Made by a program: the position numbers and the translations under genes. A stretch of DNA of 41,562 bases from contig JAJTCJ010000036.1 of assembly GCA_021323165.1 (NCBI GenBank), positions 1 to 41,562 of the forward strand, written 5' to 3'. Origin of the DNA: Bacteroidota bacterium. Its GTDB lineage: Bacteria > Bacteroidota > Bacteroidia > 2-12-FULL-35-15. This document shows, piece by piece, positions 8,547 through 17,011 of this stretch; within the stretch, counting starts at the first letter, position 1, and each line of letters begins with the position of its first letter. Below the pieces are notes generated by a model, which saw only the letters and a program-made list of their open reading frames with translations, searched no databases and had not been told where the DNA came from.

Positions 8547-8554
8547 CAAAAGTA
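8547..8554 (-). promoter_or_regulatory. Bacteroidota -7 box for the flexirubin operon
   Basis: On the minus strand TACTTTTG matches the consensus TAnnTTTG exactly, 32 bases before the ammonia-lyase ATG. There is no clear TTG at the -33 position, so strength is uncertain. Confidence 0.5.
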
Positions 8555-8801
8555 GCTCTTTAAATTCCGGTAAAAAATATTTAGTAAGTTTTCTAAAAAG
8601 ACGCAAAATTAGCGATTTTAGGCGTTATAAGCAAAGATTTGTTCATATTGTTTCCTGCATACCAAGGCAGTTAAAACAACGGAAATTTCACAAGAATGAA
8701 AATTGTTACGTGAACAAAAAATTCCTCATAAATTATATTTCTTCTCACATTTATGGTACGAAGTGATCCTATCAGGAATAAATATTGAGTAATAATACTG
8801 T

Positions 8802-9821
8802 ATGAAAAAAACCCAAATAAGTAATTCACCGAAATTTATTGTAGTTATCGGTGCCTCTGCAGGCGGACTGAATGCATTGAAAGAAATGGTAATGGGATTT
8901 AATAAAGGTCTGGACGTTGCTTATTGTATTGTGCTGCATCTTTCCCGGAAAGGAATTGGGGATTTTGTAGTACACGCGCTAAGCAGCTCCACATTAATGC
9001 CTTGCAGTCTTGCAATTGATGGGGGAGTCATTAAAAAGGATCACATCTATATTGCCCGGCCAAATCAACACCTGCTTGTTAAGGATGGTAAGTTCCTGCT
9101 TGGCCCCGGGCCCGAAGAAAACCGTTTCCGGCCATCAATCGATGTGCTCTTCCGGTCAGCAGCAGTATCATACAGCTCCCATGCAATCGGTATTATTCTA
9201 AGCGGAATGCTTGATGATGGAACTAGCGGCATGTGGGCTATCAAAAGATGCGGAGGTACTTGCCTTGTTCAGGATCCAAACGAGGCAGAGTATCCTGATA
9301 TGCCGATGTCCGTTATAGATAATATGGATGTCGATAATGTTCTAAGACTCGAAGAATTCGGTGATGCGATAAGTAAAATGGTTAAGCTTAAGAAAGGAAA
9401 GAAAAAAGCTGTTCCCAAAGAATTGATCACAGAATCAATGATCGCAGAAAGAACTGCGGTAAGCATTGATGCTATTGGGGAAATTGCAGATACAAGCGTG
9501 TTTGCCTGTCCCGATTGCGGAGGAAATCTGTGGGAAGTGAAGGATGATGTAGTGAAGCGCTACCGTTGTCATATTGGACATGGCTATACAGAAAGAGATC
9601 TTGTTGTAAAACAGGCGGAAGTTGCGGGAAATACATTATGGGTAGCATTAAGGATGATGGAAGAGAGAAAACATTTATTAAAGAAAATGGAAGTCGACAG
9701 TGCTAAAAAAGGCCATAAATCAACTTCACTAAGACACACAACAAAGCATGACGAAATGGAAAGACATATTGATAAACTTAAAAAGATGTTATTCGATTTG
9801 CAGAACTATGAAACTGAATAA
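8802..9821 (+). CDS. stand-alone CheB-like methylesterase with C-terminal zinc ribbon
   Basis: A 339-residue protein with a CheB catalytic domain (about 12-195) and no receiver domain. Catalytic residues are Ser19 (GASAGG), His46 (LHLSRKG) and Asp139 (LSGMLDDGTSG). Residues 236-260 carry CPDCGG and CHIGH (Cys236, Cys239, Cys256, His260), a zinc-ribbon-like tail, then a coiled helical C-terminus. CheB hydrolyses glutamyl methyl esters on chemoreceptors, but no receptor, CheA or CheW is here. Proteins of this layout usually sit next to CheB-CheR-PAS kinases, as here, and their substrate is not established. It begins a plus-strand run facing away from the pigment operon. Confidence 0.88.
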   Translation: MKKTQISNSPKFIVVIGASAGGLNALKEMVMGFNKGLDVAYCIVLHLSRKGIGDFVVHALSSSTLMPCSLAIDGGVIKKDHIYIARPNQHLLVKDGKFLLGPGPEENRFRPSIDVLFRSAAVSYSSHAIGIILSGMLDDGTSGMWAIKRCGGTCLVQDPNEAEYPDMPMSVIDNMDVDNVLRLEEFGDAISKMVKLKKGKKKAVPKELITESMIAERTAVSIDAIGEIADTSVFACPDCGGNLWEVKDDVVKRYRCHIGHGYTERDLVVKQAEVAGNTLWVALRMMEERKHLLKKMEVDSAKKGHKSTSLRHTTKHDEMERHIDKLKKMLFDLQNYETE

Positions 9822-9826
9822 GCGAA

Positions 9827-9856
9827 TTGCATTATTGAATTATTATAATATCTTTG
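9827..9856 (+). promoter_or_regulatory. Promoter for the receiver/kinase pair (TTG-N19-TATCTTTG)
   Basis: TTG at 9827-9829, 19 bases, then TATCTTTG at 9849-9856, an exact match to the Bacteroidota -7 consensus with the spacing also seen before rpsO. The expected transcript start is near 9863, about 55 bases before the receiver ATG. It suggests the receiver and hybrid kinase can be transcribed apart from the CheB-like gene. Confidence 0.6.
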
Positions 9857-9917
9857 AGTCTCCTGCCGACCTGACCACTCTGCTTTTTAAAGAAAATTAA
9901 TTTATTTTTTTATTTGC

Positions 9918-10355
9918 ATGCCTAAAAAATTACATTTTTTATTAGCTGATGATGATTCAGATGACAGGCTTTTTTTTGAGATGGTTTTGAATTCATTACC
10001 GGAGCCTACGCAACTAAGGACCGTGCAGGACGGTGAAGAGCTTATGGAGTATCTTAAGAAAACCAAGACTCTGCCTGATGTGCTGTTTCTCGATATAAAT
10101 ATGCCCAGGAAAAACGGTGCTGAATGCCTGGTTGAAATCAAGAAGAATGAGAAATTAAAGAATTTACCTGTTGTTATTTATTCAACCTCACTTCATCCGG
10201 AAATGGCGGATAAGTTCTATGAGAATGGAGCACATTATTATATCAAGAAGGGTGATCTGGAAGATCTGGAAAAGATCCTCAAAAAAATGGTAACTATATT
10301 TTCAGCCAAAGAGATCATTTACCCTAAAAGAAATGATTTTATTCTGACAATATAA
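9918..10355 (+). CDS. single-domain response regulator (receiver only)
   Basis: A 145-residue CheY/Rcp1-like receiver without an output domain. Acidic pocket Asp11-Asp12-Asp13, phospho-acceptor Asp59 (VLFLDINMP), Ser89-Thr90 switch, and Lys110/Lys111 near the end are all present. It is encoded 27 bases upstream of the hybrid kinase and is its probable phosphotransfer partner. It is clearly paralogous to the minus-strand receiver at 13936-14394; both share AECLxEIKKNEKLKNLPVVI. The output would be protein-protein contact or phosphate flow, since there is no DNA-binding domain. Confidence 0.9.
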   Translation: MPKKLHFLLADDDSDDRLFFEMVLNSLPEPTQLRTVQDGEELMEYLKKTKTLPDVLFLDINMPRKNGAECLVEIKKNEKLKNLPVVIYSTSLHPEMADKFYENGAHYYIKKGDLEDLEKILKKMVTIFSAKEIIYPKRNDFILTI

Positions 10356-10382
10356 ATCCGAATTTATCAATAAACGTATTGA

Positions 10383-13300
10383 ATGAAATCAGGCAAAACA
10401 CCCGTGAAAAAAAAACCTTCAGTAAAAAGTAACACTTCCTCTAAGAAAATTGTAAAGAAAAAATCACCGGTAACTCTTGTTGCTATTGGTGCTTCTGCCG
10501 GTGGCCTGGAAGCGGTGAATGAATTGCTTCATAATTTACCTATTGATACAGGATTGGCTTTTATTTACGTCCAGCATCTGAGCCCTGATCATGAAAGCTC
10601 ACTTCCTTTATTACTTTCAAAGACAACCAAAATGAAGGTGTTGGAGGTTACTAACATGCTGAAGATCCTGCCGAATCATATTTATGTATGTACTCCAAAT
10701 AAAGAGATCCGCCTGGTTGACGGAAGGATAAAACTAGATGAGCGGCATGATGAAAAACTCCCTTATCTGCCTATCGATGATTTTTTTAATGCACTGGCAA
10801 AGGATTACAAAGGCCAGCTGATAGGAATCATTCTGTCAGGGAATGCAACTGATGGGTCATTCGGATTAAAAGCGATTAAGGAAGCAGGTGGGATAACTTT
10901 TGCCCAGGATAATTCTGCAAAGTATAACGGTATGCCTTCATCGGCTATTAATGAAGGGGGAGTCGATCATGTGCTTTCTCCCAAGGATATTGCAAAAGGA
11001 CTGATAAGCTTTTCTAAGAATGGTTCTGTTGGACATATTAAAAAAGCATCAGAGGAGGAGGATTCTATTCACGATGCAGATCCTGCTTTGAATTCCATTT
11101 TTAGTATCCTGCATAAAGATAATGGTGTTGATTTCAGCCATTATAAAATGTCAACCATTAAGAGAAGGATACACAGGCGAATTCTGAAGAACAATCTCAA
11201 AACAATTAAAGAATATCTTAAACTTATAAAATCTGATAGCAAAGAATCTGCACTGCTTTATAATGATCTGCTAATTAATGTAACAAGCTTTTTCAGAGAT
11301 ACCGAGATCTTTCAATATTTAAAAAATACTTTTCTTCCCAAACTACTGAAAGAGAAAAAGGAAAGTAAGTCATTGAGAATTTGGGTTGCCGCCTGTTCAT
11401 CAGGAGAAGAAGTGTATTCCATCGCTATGCTTATAACCGAGCTGCAGGAAAAGCTAAAAATTAAGATCCCCGTAAGAATATTCGCTTCTGATCTCAGTGA
11501 GCAGGTGCTGCATGAAGCCAGGCTCGGAGAATATTCAAAGAGCGATATTCAATCAATTTCTCCTGCACGTTTAAAACGTTTTTTTACAATTGGAAATGGT
11601 AAATACCGTATCATTAAAGAGTTAAGAGAGATGTGTGTTTTTGTTACACATAATATACTGCGTGATCCTCCTTTTTCACGTATGGATTTCATCAGCTGCC
11701 GCAATCTGCTTATCTACTTTGATGTTGCTGCTCAGAAAAAAGTGATGGCAACCCTTCATTTTGCTTTAAATGATGGTGGGTATTTATTACTTGGTAAATC
11801 GGAAACTATCGGAAAATCTTCCCCGTTGTTTATTCAAACCGATACGGAAAGTACTATTTATTCCCGTAAAAAAAGTTCGGATCAGGGAGTTATTCGTGAT
11901 CTCGAACCTCGTTTCCTGCGACAGACCGATGCCGTGCCTACTGTTTTTCACAAACATAATCCTCAGTTCCATTATCCGGGAAAAGATAAAATTTCTAAAA
12001 ATGATAATCTTGATCTCGCAATCGATAATTTGTTACTAAGCAATTTTACTCCTGCGTGTGTGGTTGTTGGTAAAAACATGGATATTGTTCAGTTCAGAGG
12101 TGCAACCTCATTATTTCTGACTCATTCATCCGGGAAAGCGAGTTTAAATATCCTGAAAATGATCCGTCCGGAGTTTTCATTTGAGTTGAGGGATGCAATA
12201 CGAAAGGTACTAAAGACGAAGAAAACTGTACAGAAAGAAGGAATTGAAGTGAAGATAGATTCAAAAATTCGTCTCGTTACGCTTATCGTTAGTATGGTTA
12301 AAGTAGAATGGGATGAGCCTTTAATGCTGGTTGTTTTTAAACCTGAGGAATTGATTGAAAATGATAAACAAGAAAAAGGAAATAAAGGTTCCTCTATTCA
12401 AAAAGATAGAAGAATTAAAAAACTAACAGAAGAATTAAACACAGCTTCTGCAGAAATGCATGAATTCATTGAATCCCAGGAACAGGCTTATGAGGAACTT
12501 CAGGCTGCTAACGAAGAGATTGTTTCAACCAATGAAGAATTTCAGACCTTAAATGAAGAACTTGAAAGTACCAAAGAAGAAATAGAAGCGACAAATGAAG
12601 AGCTCACTTCCACTAACCAGGAGCTTCAGATGAGAAATGAATTACTGATGGAATCAGATAATTATTCAGAGGCGATCATTGCAACACTGCATGAGCCTAT
12701 GCTTGTTCTGAACAAGAAATTAGAGGTAAAATCAGCCAGTGCTTCATTTTGTAAAAAATTCAAATTAGCGAAGGATGACATAGAAGGGATCTCATTATTT
12801 GAGTTTGGGAAAAGGCAATGGAATATTCCTAAATTAAGGGAACGGCTTGGAAATATGATCAGTAAAGATATGCCGCCAGAAAGCTTTGAGATCGTTCATA
12901 AATTCCCGGAAGTCGGAGAAATGGTCCTGAGACTTAATGCTACCAAGATCGTTCAGAAAATCCACGGAGAGCAGCTGATCCTTTTAGCGATTGTTGATAT
13001 AACAGATTTAAAACGAAAGCAGGCTAAAGAAAAAGCTATACTCCGTAAAGATATAAAAGATCATAAAGCCGCTAAAGAAGAGCTTGAGAGGGCTGTAAGT
13101 CGCAGGACCAGGCAGCTTGAACAAAAAAATGCAGAGATCTTAAGTGCGAATAAGGATCTGGAGGCTTTTAATTATGTTTCAAGCCATGATCTTCAGGAGC
13201 CATTAAGAAAGATTCAGAACTTTACTTCCCTGATCCTGAAAGAAAAGAATCTGAATATCTCCAAAGAAGGAAGCTTGTATCTGAAACGTTTGGAGGAAAC

Positions 13301-13859
13301 AGCAAAGCGTATGCAGAATCTTATAGAGGATCTTTTAACTTATTCACGCACTAAGAGTGCAGAAAGAAAGTTTGAATTGACCCAGCTTTCCAATATAGTA
13401 CAGGATGTCAAAAAAGACCTGAAAGAGCTTATCGCAGATAAAAAGGCGGTTGTTTCGATAAATGTCAAATGTGAGATAAAGATTATTCCGTTCCAGTTCA
13501 GGCAACTGATCTTTAATCTTTTTACCAATGCTTTGAAATTTGCGAGTACCAAAAGAAAGCTTCGCATCACAATTGAAAGTAAAACTGCAAAGGGAAGCCA
13601 GTTTAAGTACGAAAAGCTTTCTCCTAATGTAAAATATTGTCATATTGCTTTCACAGATAATGGAATTGGATTTGAGCCCAAATATGCAGAGAGGATCTTT
13701 GAGGTTTTTCAGCGATTATATACTTTGACGGAATATAATGGTACAGGTATAGGATTATCTATCTGTAAAAGAATTGTGGAGAATCACGATGGTTTTATAA
13801 CTGCAACCGGGAAACTGGATAAAGGTGCCAAATTTGATATTTATATTCCGGTTAAATAA
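10383..13859 (+). CDS. CheB-CheR-PAS-histidine kinase hybrid
   Basis: A 1158-residue cytoplasmic signalling protein with no membrane segment. After a Lys-rich N-terminus come a CheB domain (about 30-210; Ser38, His65, Asp157), a CheR methyltransferase (about 235-495; NVTSFFRDTEIF, SAM loop VAACSSGEEVYS, ISCRNLLIYFD), a PAS-like segment (about 550-655), a long coiled coil rich in NEE/NEEL repeats (about 675-757), a second PAS (about 762-880), a HisKA domain with His935 in SSHDLQEP, and an ATPase domain with NALKF, DNGIGFEP and GTGIGLSI. Methyl transfer and ester hydrolysis activities look intact, as does autophosphorylation. Its signal and methylation target are not known. It is in an operon with the receiver upstream. 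Confidence 0.92.
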   Translation: MKSGKTPVKKKPSVKSNTSSKKIVKKKSPVTLVAIGASAGGLEAVNELLHNLPIDTGLAFIYVQHLSPDHESSLPLLLSKTTKMKVLEVTNMLKILPNHIYVCTPNKEIRLVDGRIKLDERHDEKLPYLPIDDFFNALAKDYKGQLIGIILSGNATDGSFGLKAIKEAGGITFAQDNSAKYNGMPSSAINEGGVDHVLSPKDIAKGLISFSKNGSVGHIKKASEEEDSIHDADPALNSIFSILHKDNGVDFSHYKMSTIKRRIHRRILKNNLKTIKEYLKLIKSDSKESALLYNDLLINVTSFFRDTEIFQYLKNTFLPKLLKEKKESKSLRIWVAACSSGEEVYSIAMLITELQEKLKIKIPVRIFASDLSEQVLHEARLGEYSKSDIQSISPARLKRFFTIGNGKYRIIKELREMCVFVTHNILRDPPFSRMDFISCRNLLIYFDVAAQKKVMATLHFALNDGGYLLLGKSETIGKSSPLFIQTDTESTIYSRKKSSDQGVIRDLEPRFLRQTDAVPTVFHKHNPQFHYPGKDKISKNDNLDLAIDNLLLSNFTPACVVVGKNMDIVQFRGATSLFLTHSSGKASLNILKMIRPEFSFELRDAIRKVLKTKKTVQKEGIEVKIDSKIRLVTLIVSMVKVEWDEPLMLVVFKPEELIENDKQEKGNKGSSIQKDRRIKKLTEELNTASAEMHEFIESQEQAYEELQAANEEIVSTNEEFQTLNEELESTKEEIEATNEELTSTNQELQMRNELLMESDNYSEAIIATLHEPMLVLNKKLEVKSASASFCKKFKLAKDDIEGISLFEFGKRQWNIPKLRERLGNMISKDMPPESFEIVHKFPEVGEMVLRLNATKIVQKIHGEQLILLAIVDITDLKRKQAKEKAILRKDIKDHKAAKEELERAVSRRTRQLEQKNAEILSANKDLEAFNYVSSHDLQEPLRKIQNFTSLILKEKNLNISKEGSLYLKRLEETAKRMQNLIEDLLTYSRTKSAERKFELTQLSNIVQDVKKDLKELIADKKAVVSINVKCEIKIIPFQFRQLIFNLFTNALKFASTKRKLRITIESKTAKGSQFKYEKLSPNVKYCHIAFTDNGIGFEPKYAERIFEVFQRLYTLTEYNGTGIGLSICKRIVENHDGFITATGKLDKGAKFDIYIPVK

Positions 13860-13935
13860 TGTTCTGCAGGACTAAACTACTCCAAAGCAAATCACAATAA
13901 AGAAGTGTAAATAGGGGAAAGGTATGATAGTAATT

Positions 13936-14394
13936 CTATTTAAAAGCTACACTCTTTTTAAATGATAAAACAAAATTATCTCTTTTCGGACGTTCAAGTT
14001 TTTTAGTCTGTATAAGCGGAAGTAAAAATTCTAACAATTGATGCAATTCTGCTGAATCCGTTTTTCTGCAAAAATAATGAGCACCCAGATCATACAGTTT
14101 TTTTGCTTCCTGATCAGCACAGGAAGTCGAATGGATCACTACAGGCAGATTTTTTAATTTTTCATTCTTCTTTATCTCTGCAAGGCATTCAGCACCATGA
14201 ATACGTGGCATGTTGAGATCCAGGAATAAAACCTCAGGAAGTTTTTTTACAGAAGAAAGATAAGTCATAAGTTTTTCTCCATCTTCAACCATTATGAGTG
14301 TTGTCCTGATTGGAAACACATTTAATTCCATGGTAAAGAAAAAGCGGTCATCGGCATCGTCATCCGCAAGGAGTATTTGTAGTGGTGCAGCCAT
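13936..14394 (-). CDS. single-domain response regulator (second receiver)
   Basis: A 152-residue receiver with Asp11-Asp12-Asp13, phospho-acceptor Asp59 (VLFLDLNMP), Thr90-Ser91 and Lys111. It aligns without gaps to the receiver at 9918-10355 over almost its whole length and has a slightly longer Lys-containing tail. It is convergent to the hybrid kinase, with 76 bases between the stop codons, so it has its own promoter. No output domain. The pair suggests one kinase with two competing or branched receivers. Confidence 0.9.
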   Translation of the reverse strand: MAAPLQILLADDDADDRFFFTMELNVFPIRTTLIMVEDGEKLMTYLSSVKKLPEVLFLDLNMPRIHGAECLAEIKKNEKLKNLPVVIHSTSCADQEAKKLYDLGAHYFCRKTDSAELHQLLEFLLPLIQTKKLERPKRDNFVLSFKKSVAFK

Positions 14395-14496
14395 AGGAAA
14401 ATATTTTATAGAATAACAGGAGTAATGTTATTCATTCATTAAATTTCAGAGAACAATCTTTCTGAAAGGTATTTTAATTAATTCAAATAAGCAATC

Positions 14497-14518
14497 ATAA
14501 TTTGTTATAACAAATTAT
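14497..14518. promoter_or_regulatory. perfect 22-base palindrome (possible operator)
   Basis: ATAATTTGTTA is followed directly by its exact reverse complement. It lies about 100 bases upstream of the receiver start and about 180 bases before the crtD-like start. As DNA it is a good two-fold site for a dimeric regulator; as RNA it is a weak AT hairpin followed by T8, so a plus-strand terminator is the alternative, though no plus-strand gene ends just before it. Confidence 0.4.
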
Positions 14519-14666
14519 TTTTTTTCTGGTAAAGATGAGTTAGCTAAGGTTACGTATTGTTATGTAATTTATAAGTTATGTTATATAAATCACATGTTTT
14601 TGTTTTGTTAGGGTAATCGTGAAGGAGCAATTATATAAGTAAATAAACATGCCTGTAAACCAATTC

Positions 14667-14695
14667 CCGAATGTTCGGAGCATTTAGTATTTTTG
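14667..14695 (+). promoter_or_regulatory. crtD promoter with inverted repeat upstream of the -7 box
   Basis: TATTTTTG (14688-14695) matches the -7 consensus and ends five bases before ATG 14701, so the mRNA may be leaderless. CCGAATGTTCGG (14667-14678), arms CCGAA/TTCGG, lies between the expected -33 and -7 positions, where a bound repressor would block polymerase. The regulator is not identified. Confidence 0.45.
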
Positions 14696-14700
14696 TCATA

Positions 14701-16176
14701 ATGATCAAAGAAAACAATAAAACATGCGGGATAATAGGAGCGGGAGTTTCGGGGCTTGCTGCGGCTATCCGTATGAGAAATAAAGGATATAAAGTCACTG
14801 TTTTTGAAGCGAATAATTTTGCCGGAGGGAAGTTATCTTCAGAAAGCAAGAATGGATACCGCTTCGATATGGGGCCTTCTGTTTTTACAATGCCTGCTTA
14901 TGTTGACGAATTATTTCAAATATCCGGCAAGAATCCCCGTGAGCATTTTAATTATATTCAGCTTGATCCTGTTTACAGATATTTTTTTGAGGATGGGACA
15001 GTATTAGATTCTTATCATGGAAAAGACCGCTATTCCAAAGAAATGGCGAAACATCTGAATGAAAAAGAAGAAACGATTCGTAAATATCTTAAGAACACCG
15101 AATATGTTTATGAGCTGACGGCTGATGTATTTCTTCATAACTCACTCCATAAACTGAAGAACTTTTTCAGAAGATCTGTTTTGAAAGGATTATTGAATTT
15201 CGGAAAGATAGGTGCATTCGAAACAATGCATGAAGCAAACTCAAAATCTTTTAAGGACAAAAGAATGGTTCAGATCTTTAACCGTTATGCTACTTATAAT
15301 GGTTCAAGTCCTTATCTCGCTCCGGCTACATTGAATGTGATCCCTCATCTCGAAATTGCAAAAGGTGCTTATTATCCAGAAGGAGGGATGGTTGCAATTA
15401 CGAATGCGCTTGTAAAACTTGCAAAGGATATTGGAGTGGAGTTTAAGTTCTCAAGCCCTGTTCGTGAGATCGTTATAGAAAATAACAAAGTCAAAGGATT
15501 ACGCTCCGATTCAGGTGTTCAGTCATTTGATGTTGTGATCAGCAACATGGATGTATATAACAGTTATGAGAAGCTGATGCCTGATGTGAAGAGACCGGAG
15601 AAAACGTTGAAGCAGGAGAAATCGAGTTCAGCTGTGATCTTTTACTGGGGAATAAAAAAGGAGTTTAAAGAGTTGGGATTGCACAACATACTTTTTTCTG
15701 AAAATTATAAAGAAGAGTTTGATACTATCTTTTCAAAAAAATCTATTTATAAAGATCCAACCATATACATTAACATAACTTCAAAACACACGCCCCAAGA
15801 TGCTCCTGCAGGATGTGAGAATTGGTTTACAATGATCAATGTGCCGAATAATTCAGGCCAGGATTGGGATGCTTTGGTTGAGGAAGCCAAAGTGAGCATG
15901 ATCAAAAAGATCAACCGCATATTAAAAACGGATATTGAAAAATACATTGAATGCGAAATGACACTTGATCCCCGCCTTGTGGAAAGCAGGACTTCAAGTG
16001 CCTTCGGAGCCATTTATGGAAATGCTTCCAATAATAAGTTTGCAGCATTCTTACGTCATGCTAATTTTTCAAACACTATAAGGAATTTATATTTCTGCGG
16101 AGGAAGTGTACATCCAGGGCCGAGCATTCCATTGTGTTTGCTGAGCGCAAAGATAACTACGGATTTGGTGAAGTAG
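14701..16176 (+). CDS. crtD: CrtI-family desaturase, probable 1-hydroxycarotenoid 3,4-desaturase
   Basis: A 491-residue FAD-dependent carotenoid desaturase. The dinucleotide fold GIIGAGVSGLAAA is at residues 9-21, followed by FEANNFAGGKLSSE and RFDMGPSVFTMP; the C-terminal FAD motif is YFCGGSVHPGPSIPLCLLSA. The family includes CrtI, CrtD and CrtN. Because a second member next to crtB fits phytoene desaturase better, and cruF and a lycopene cyclase are in the locus, this copy is likely CrtD, which adds the 3',4' double bond to a 1'-hydroxylated end. I chose ATG 14701 rather than 14671, because the ten extra residues are hydrophobic, precede the conserved fold and overlap the -7 box. The gene is convergent to the other carotenoid genes. 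Confidence 0.85.
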   Translation: MIKENNKTCGIIGAGVSGLAAAIRMRNKGYKVTVFEANNFAGGKLSSESKNGYRFDMGPSVFTMPAYVDELFQISGKNPREHFNYIQLDPVYRYFFEDGTVLDSYHGKDRYSKEMAKHLNEKEETIRKYLKNTEYVYELTADVFLHNSLHKLKNFFRRSVLKGLLNFGKIGAFETMHEANSKSFKDKRMVQIFNRYATYNGSSPYLAPATLNVIPHLEIAKGAYYPEGGMVAITNALVKLAKDIGVEFKFSSPVREIVIENNKVKGLRSDSGVQSFDVVISNMDVYNSYEKLMPDVKRPEKTLKQEKSSSAVIFYWGIKKEFKELGLHNILFSENYKEEFDTIFSKKSIYKDPTIYINITSKHTPQDAPAGCENWFTMINVPNNSGQDWDALVEEAKVSMIKKINRILKTDIEKYIECEMTLDPRLVESRTSSAFGAIYGNASNNKFAAFLRHANFSNTIRNLYFCGGSVHPGPSIPLCLLSAKITTDLVK

Positions 16177-16196
16177 GTTTTACTGACTTATTCAGT

Positions 16197-16345
16197 TGTC
16201 ATGTTGAGCGAAGTCGAAACATCTTCTTAAAAATGGAAATCGAATCAGGACTTGTGATTTGTGTTGTATGAATTGATATTTAATAGATTAATAGTTTAAA
16301 ATTGCTTCTCTCACAGAAGATACTTCGGCTGCGCTCAGTATGACA
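16197..16345. repeat. REP-like palindrome pair after crtD
   Basis: The left arm at 16197-16228 (TGTCATGTTGAGCGAAGTCG onwards) and right arm at 16315-16345 (ending CTGCGCTCAGTATGACA) are inverted copies with few mismatches, separated by about 86 AT-rich bases. They match the elements at 598-695 and 25838-25868. It follows the crtD stop by 20 bases and may act as a 3' end stabiliser or terminator. Confidence 0.75.
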
Positions 16346-16448
16346 AACTCCCGGATCATAATTTTATCATAATCGCGAAGCGATAATAACAAACCCAGCT
16401 ATCATTTTTATCATAAGATCAGTGAAAATCTGTGTACCATTAACACAG

Positions 16449-16865
16449 CTATTTCGCTTCCATTTCAAATATGGAATGTGAGTTATCCGGATCGCGATAG
16501 TCTACTTTTAATTTATTGGGTTCAATGCTGATCACTTTGTAGTTGAATTTTTTACCTGATGCAATGTCTGTGAAATTAATATACTGTCCGGCACGAGCCC
16601 ATGTACCTGATTTTTTTTCTCCGAAAAGCATCATCTCAAACTGTCCGTCCAGCGACATGTAAAGCATATCATTCTGATTTTTTTCTCCCGGAGGTTTAGT
16701 CACAACTGCCCATTCTTCAACTGAAATTACTTTCCATGTTTTGCTGCACATCATGGAATCACTTTTTGAAAGCTTTGATGAAGTACCTAATTTACTCGCT
16801 GTTTTTGTCTGAGAAAAGCAGAGAGTTAAAGAAAACAGGAAGATGAATGTTAAATATGATTTCAT
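16449..16865 (-). CDS. secreted lipocalin-like protein
   Basis: A 138-residue protein with a clear Sec signal (residues 1-19, ending LCFSQ), so periplasmic or outer. After a Ser/Lys-rich linker, residues 42-138 read like a small beta-barrel of the lipocalin-like kind found in Bacteroidota: KTWKVISVEE, LYMSLDGQFEMM, GTWARAGQYINFTD, then a final strand HSIFEMEAK. No catalytic residues can be named and the ligand is unknown. It is 140 bases downstream of the carotenoid operon on the same strand, with low-complexity DNA between, so operon membership is doubtful. Confidence 0.6.
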   Translation of the reverse strand: MKSYLTFIFLFSLTLCFSQTKTASKLGTSSKLSKSDSMMCSKTWKVISVEEWAVVTKPPGEKNQNDMLYMSLDGQFEMMLFGEKKSGTWARAGQYINFTDIASGKKFNYKVISIEPNKLKVDYRDPDNSHSIFEMEAK

Positions 16866-16962
16866 GTTTTAAATATAAGTCTAAAATTTCAGATTTAAAG
16901 TTTCAAGTTCCAAATTTCAGGTTTCAAATTTCAAGTTTGAGGTTCAACTGTATAGTAAAGTT

Positions 16963-17011
16963 CTCCAACCTCCAACCTCCAACCTCCAACCTCCAAACCT
17001 ACAACCTACAA
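16963..17011. repeat. heptamer tandem repeat (CTCCAAC)
   Basis: Five consecutive heptamers, four exact CTCCAAC and one CTCCAAA, run from 16963 to 16997, followed by two degenerate units CCTACAA. The stop codon of the next gene (17006-17008) lies in the degenerate units. Immediately before (about 16880-16940) are imperfect repeats of TTTCAAATTTCA. Such repeats change length by slippage. Confidence 0.8.

Larger units (their letters stand above)
14395..14700. other. non-coding divergent region with palindromes
   Basis: About 306 bases lie between the minus-strand receiver and the plus-strand crtD-like gene. I see no gene. It is very AT-rich and holds a perfect 22-base palindrome (14497-14518), a weaker inverted pair TTACGTA/TATGTAA (about 14550-14567) and the promoter with inverted repeat at 14667-14695. 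It looks like a shared regulatory region. Confidence 0.6.

Noticed and set aside
8802-14394. Chemotaxis operon
   Set aside because: CheB and CheR domains are present but no chemoreceptor, CheA, CheW or motor gene is in the window, and the kinase is of HisKA type.
14671-14700. Upstream ATG for the crtD-like gene
   Set aside because: The ten added residues precede the nucleotide-binding fold and their codons overlap the -7 box and inverted repeat.
14631-14849. Minus-strand frame across the crtD start
   Set aside because: It is antisense to the conserved FAD-binding region and has no family resemblance.
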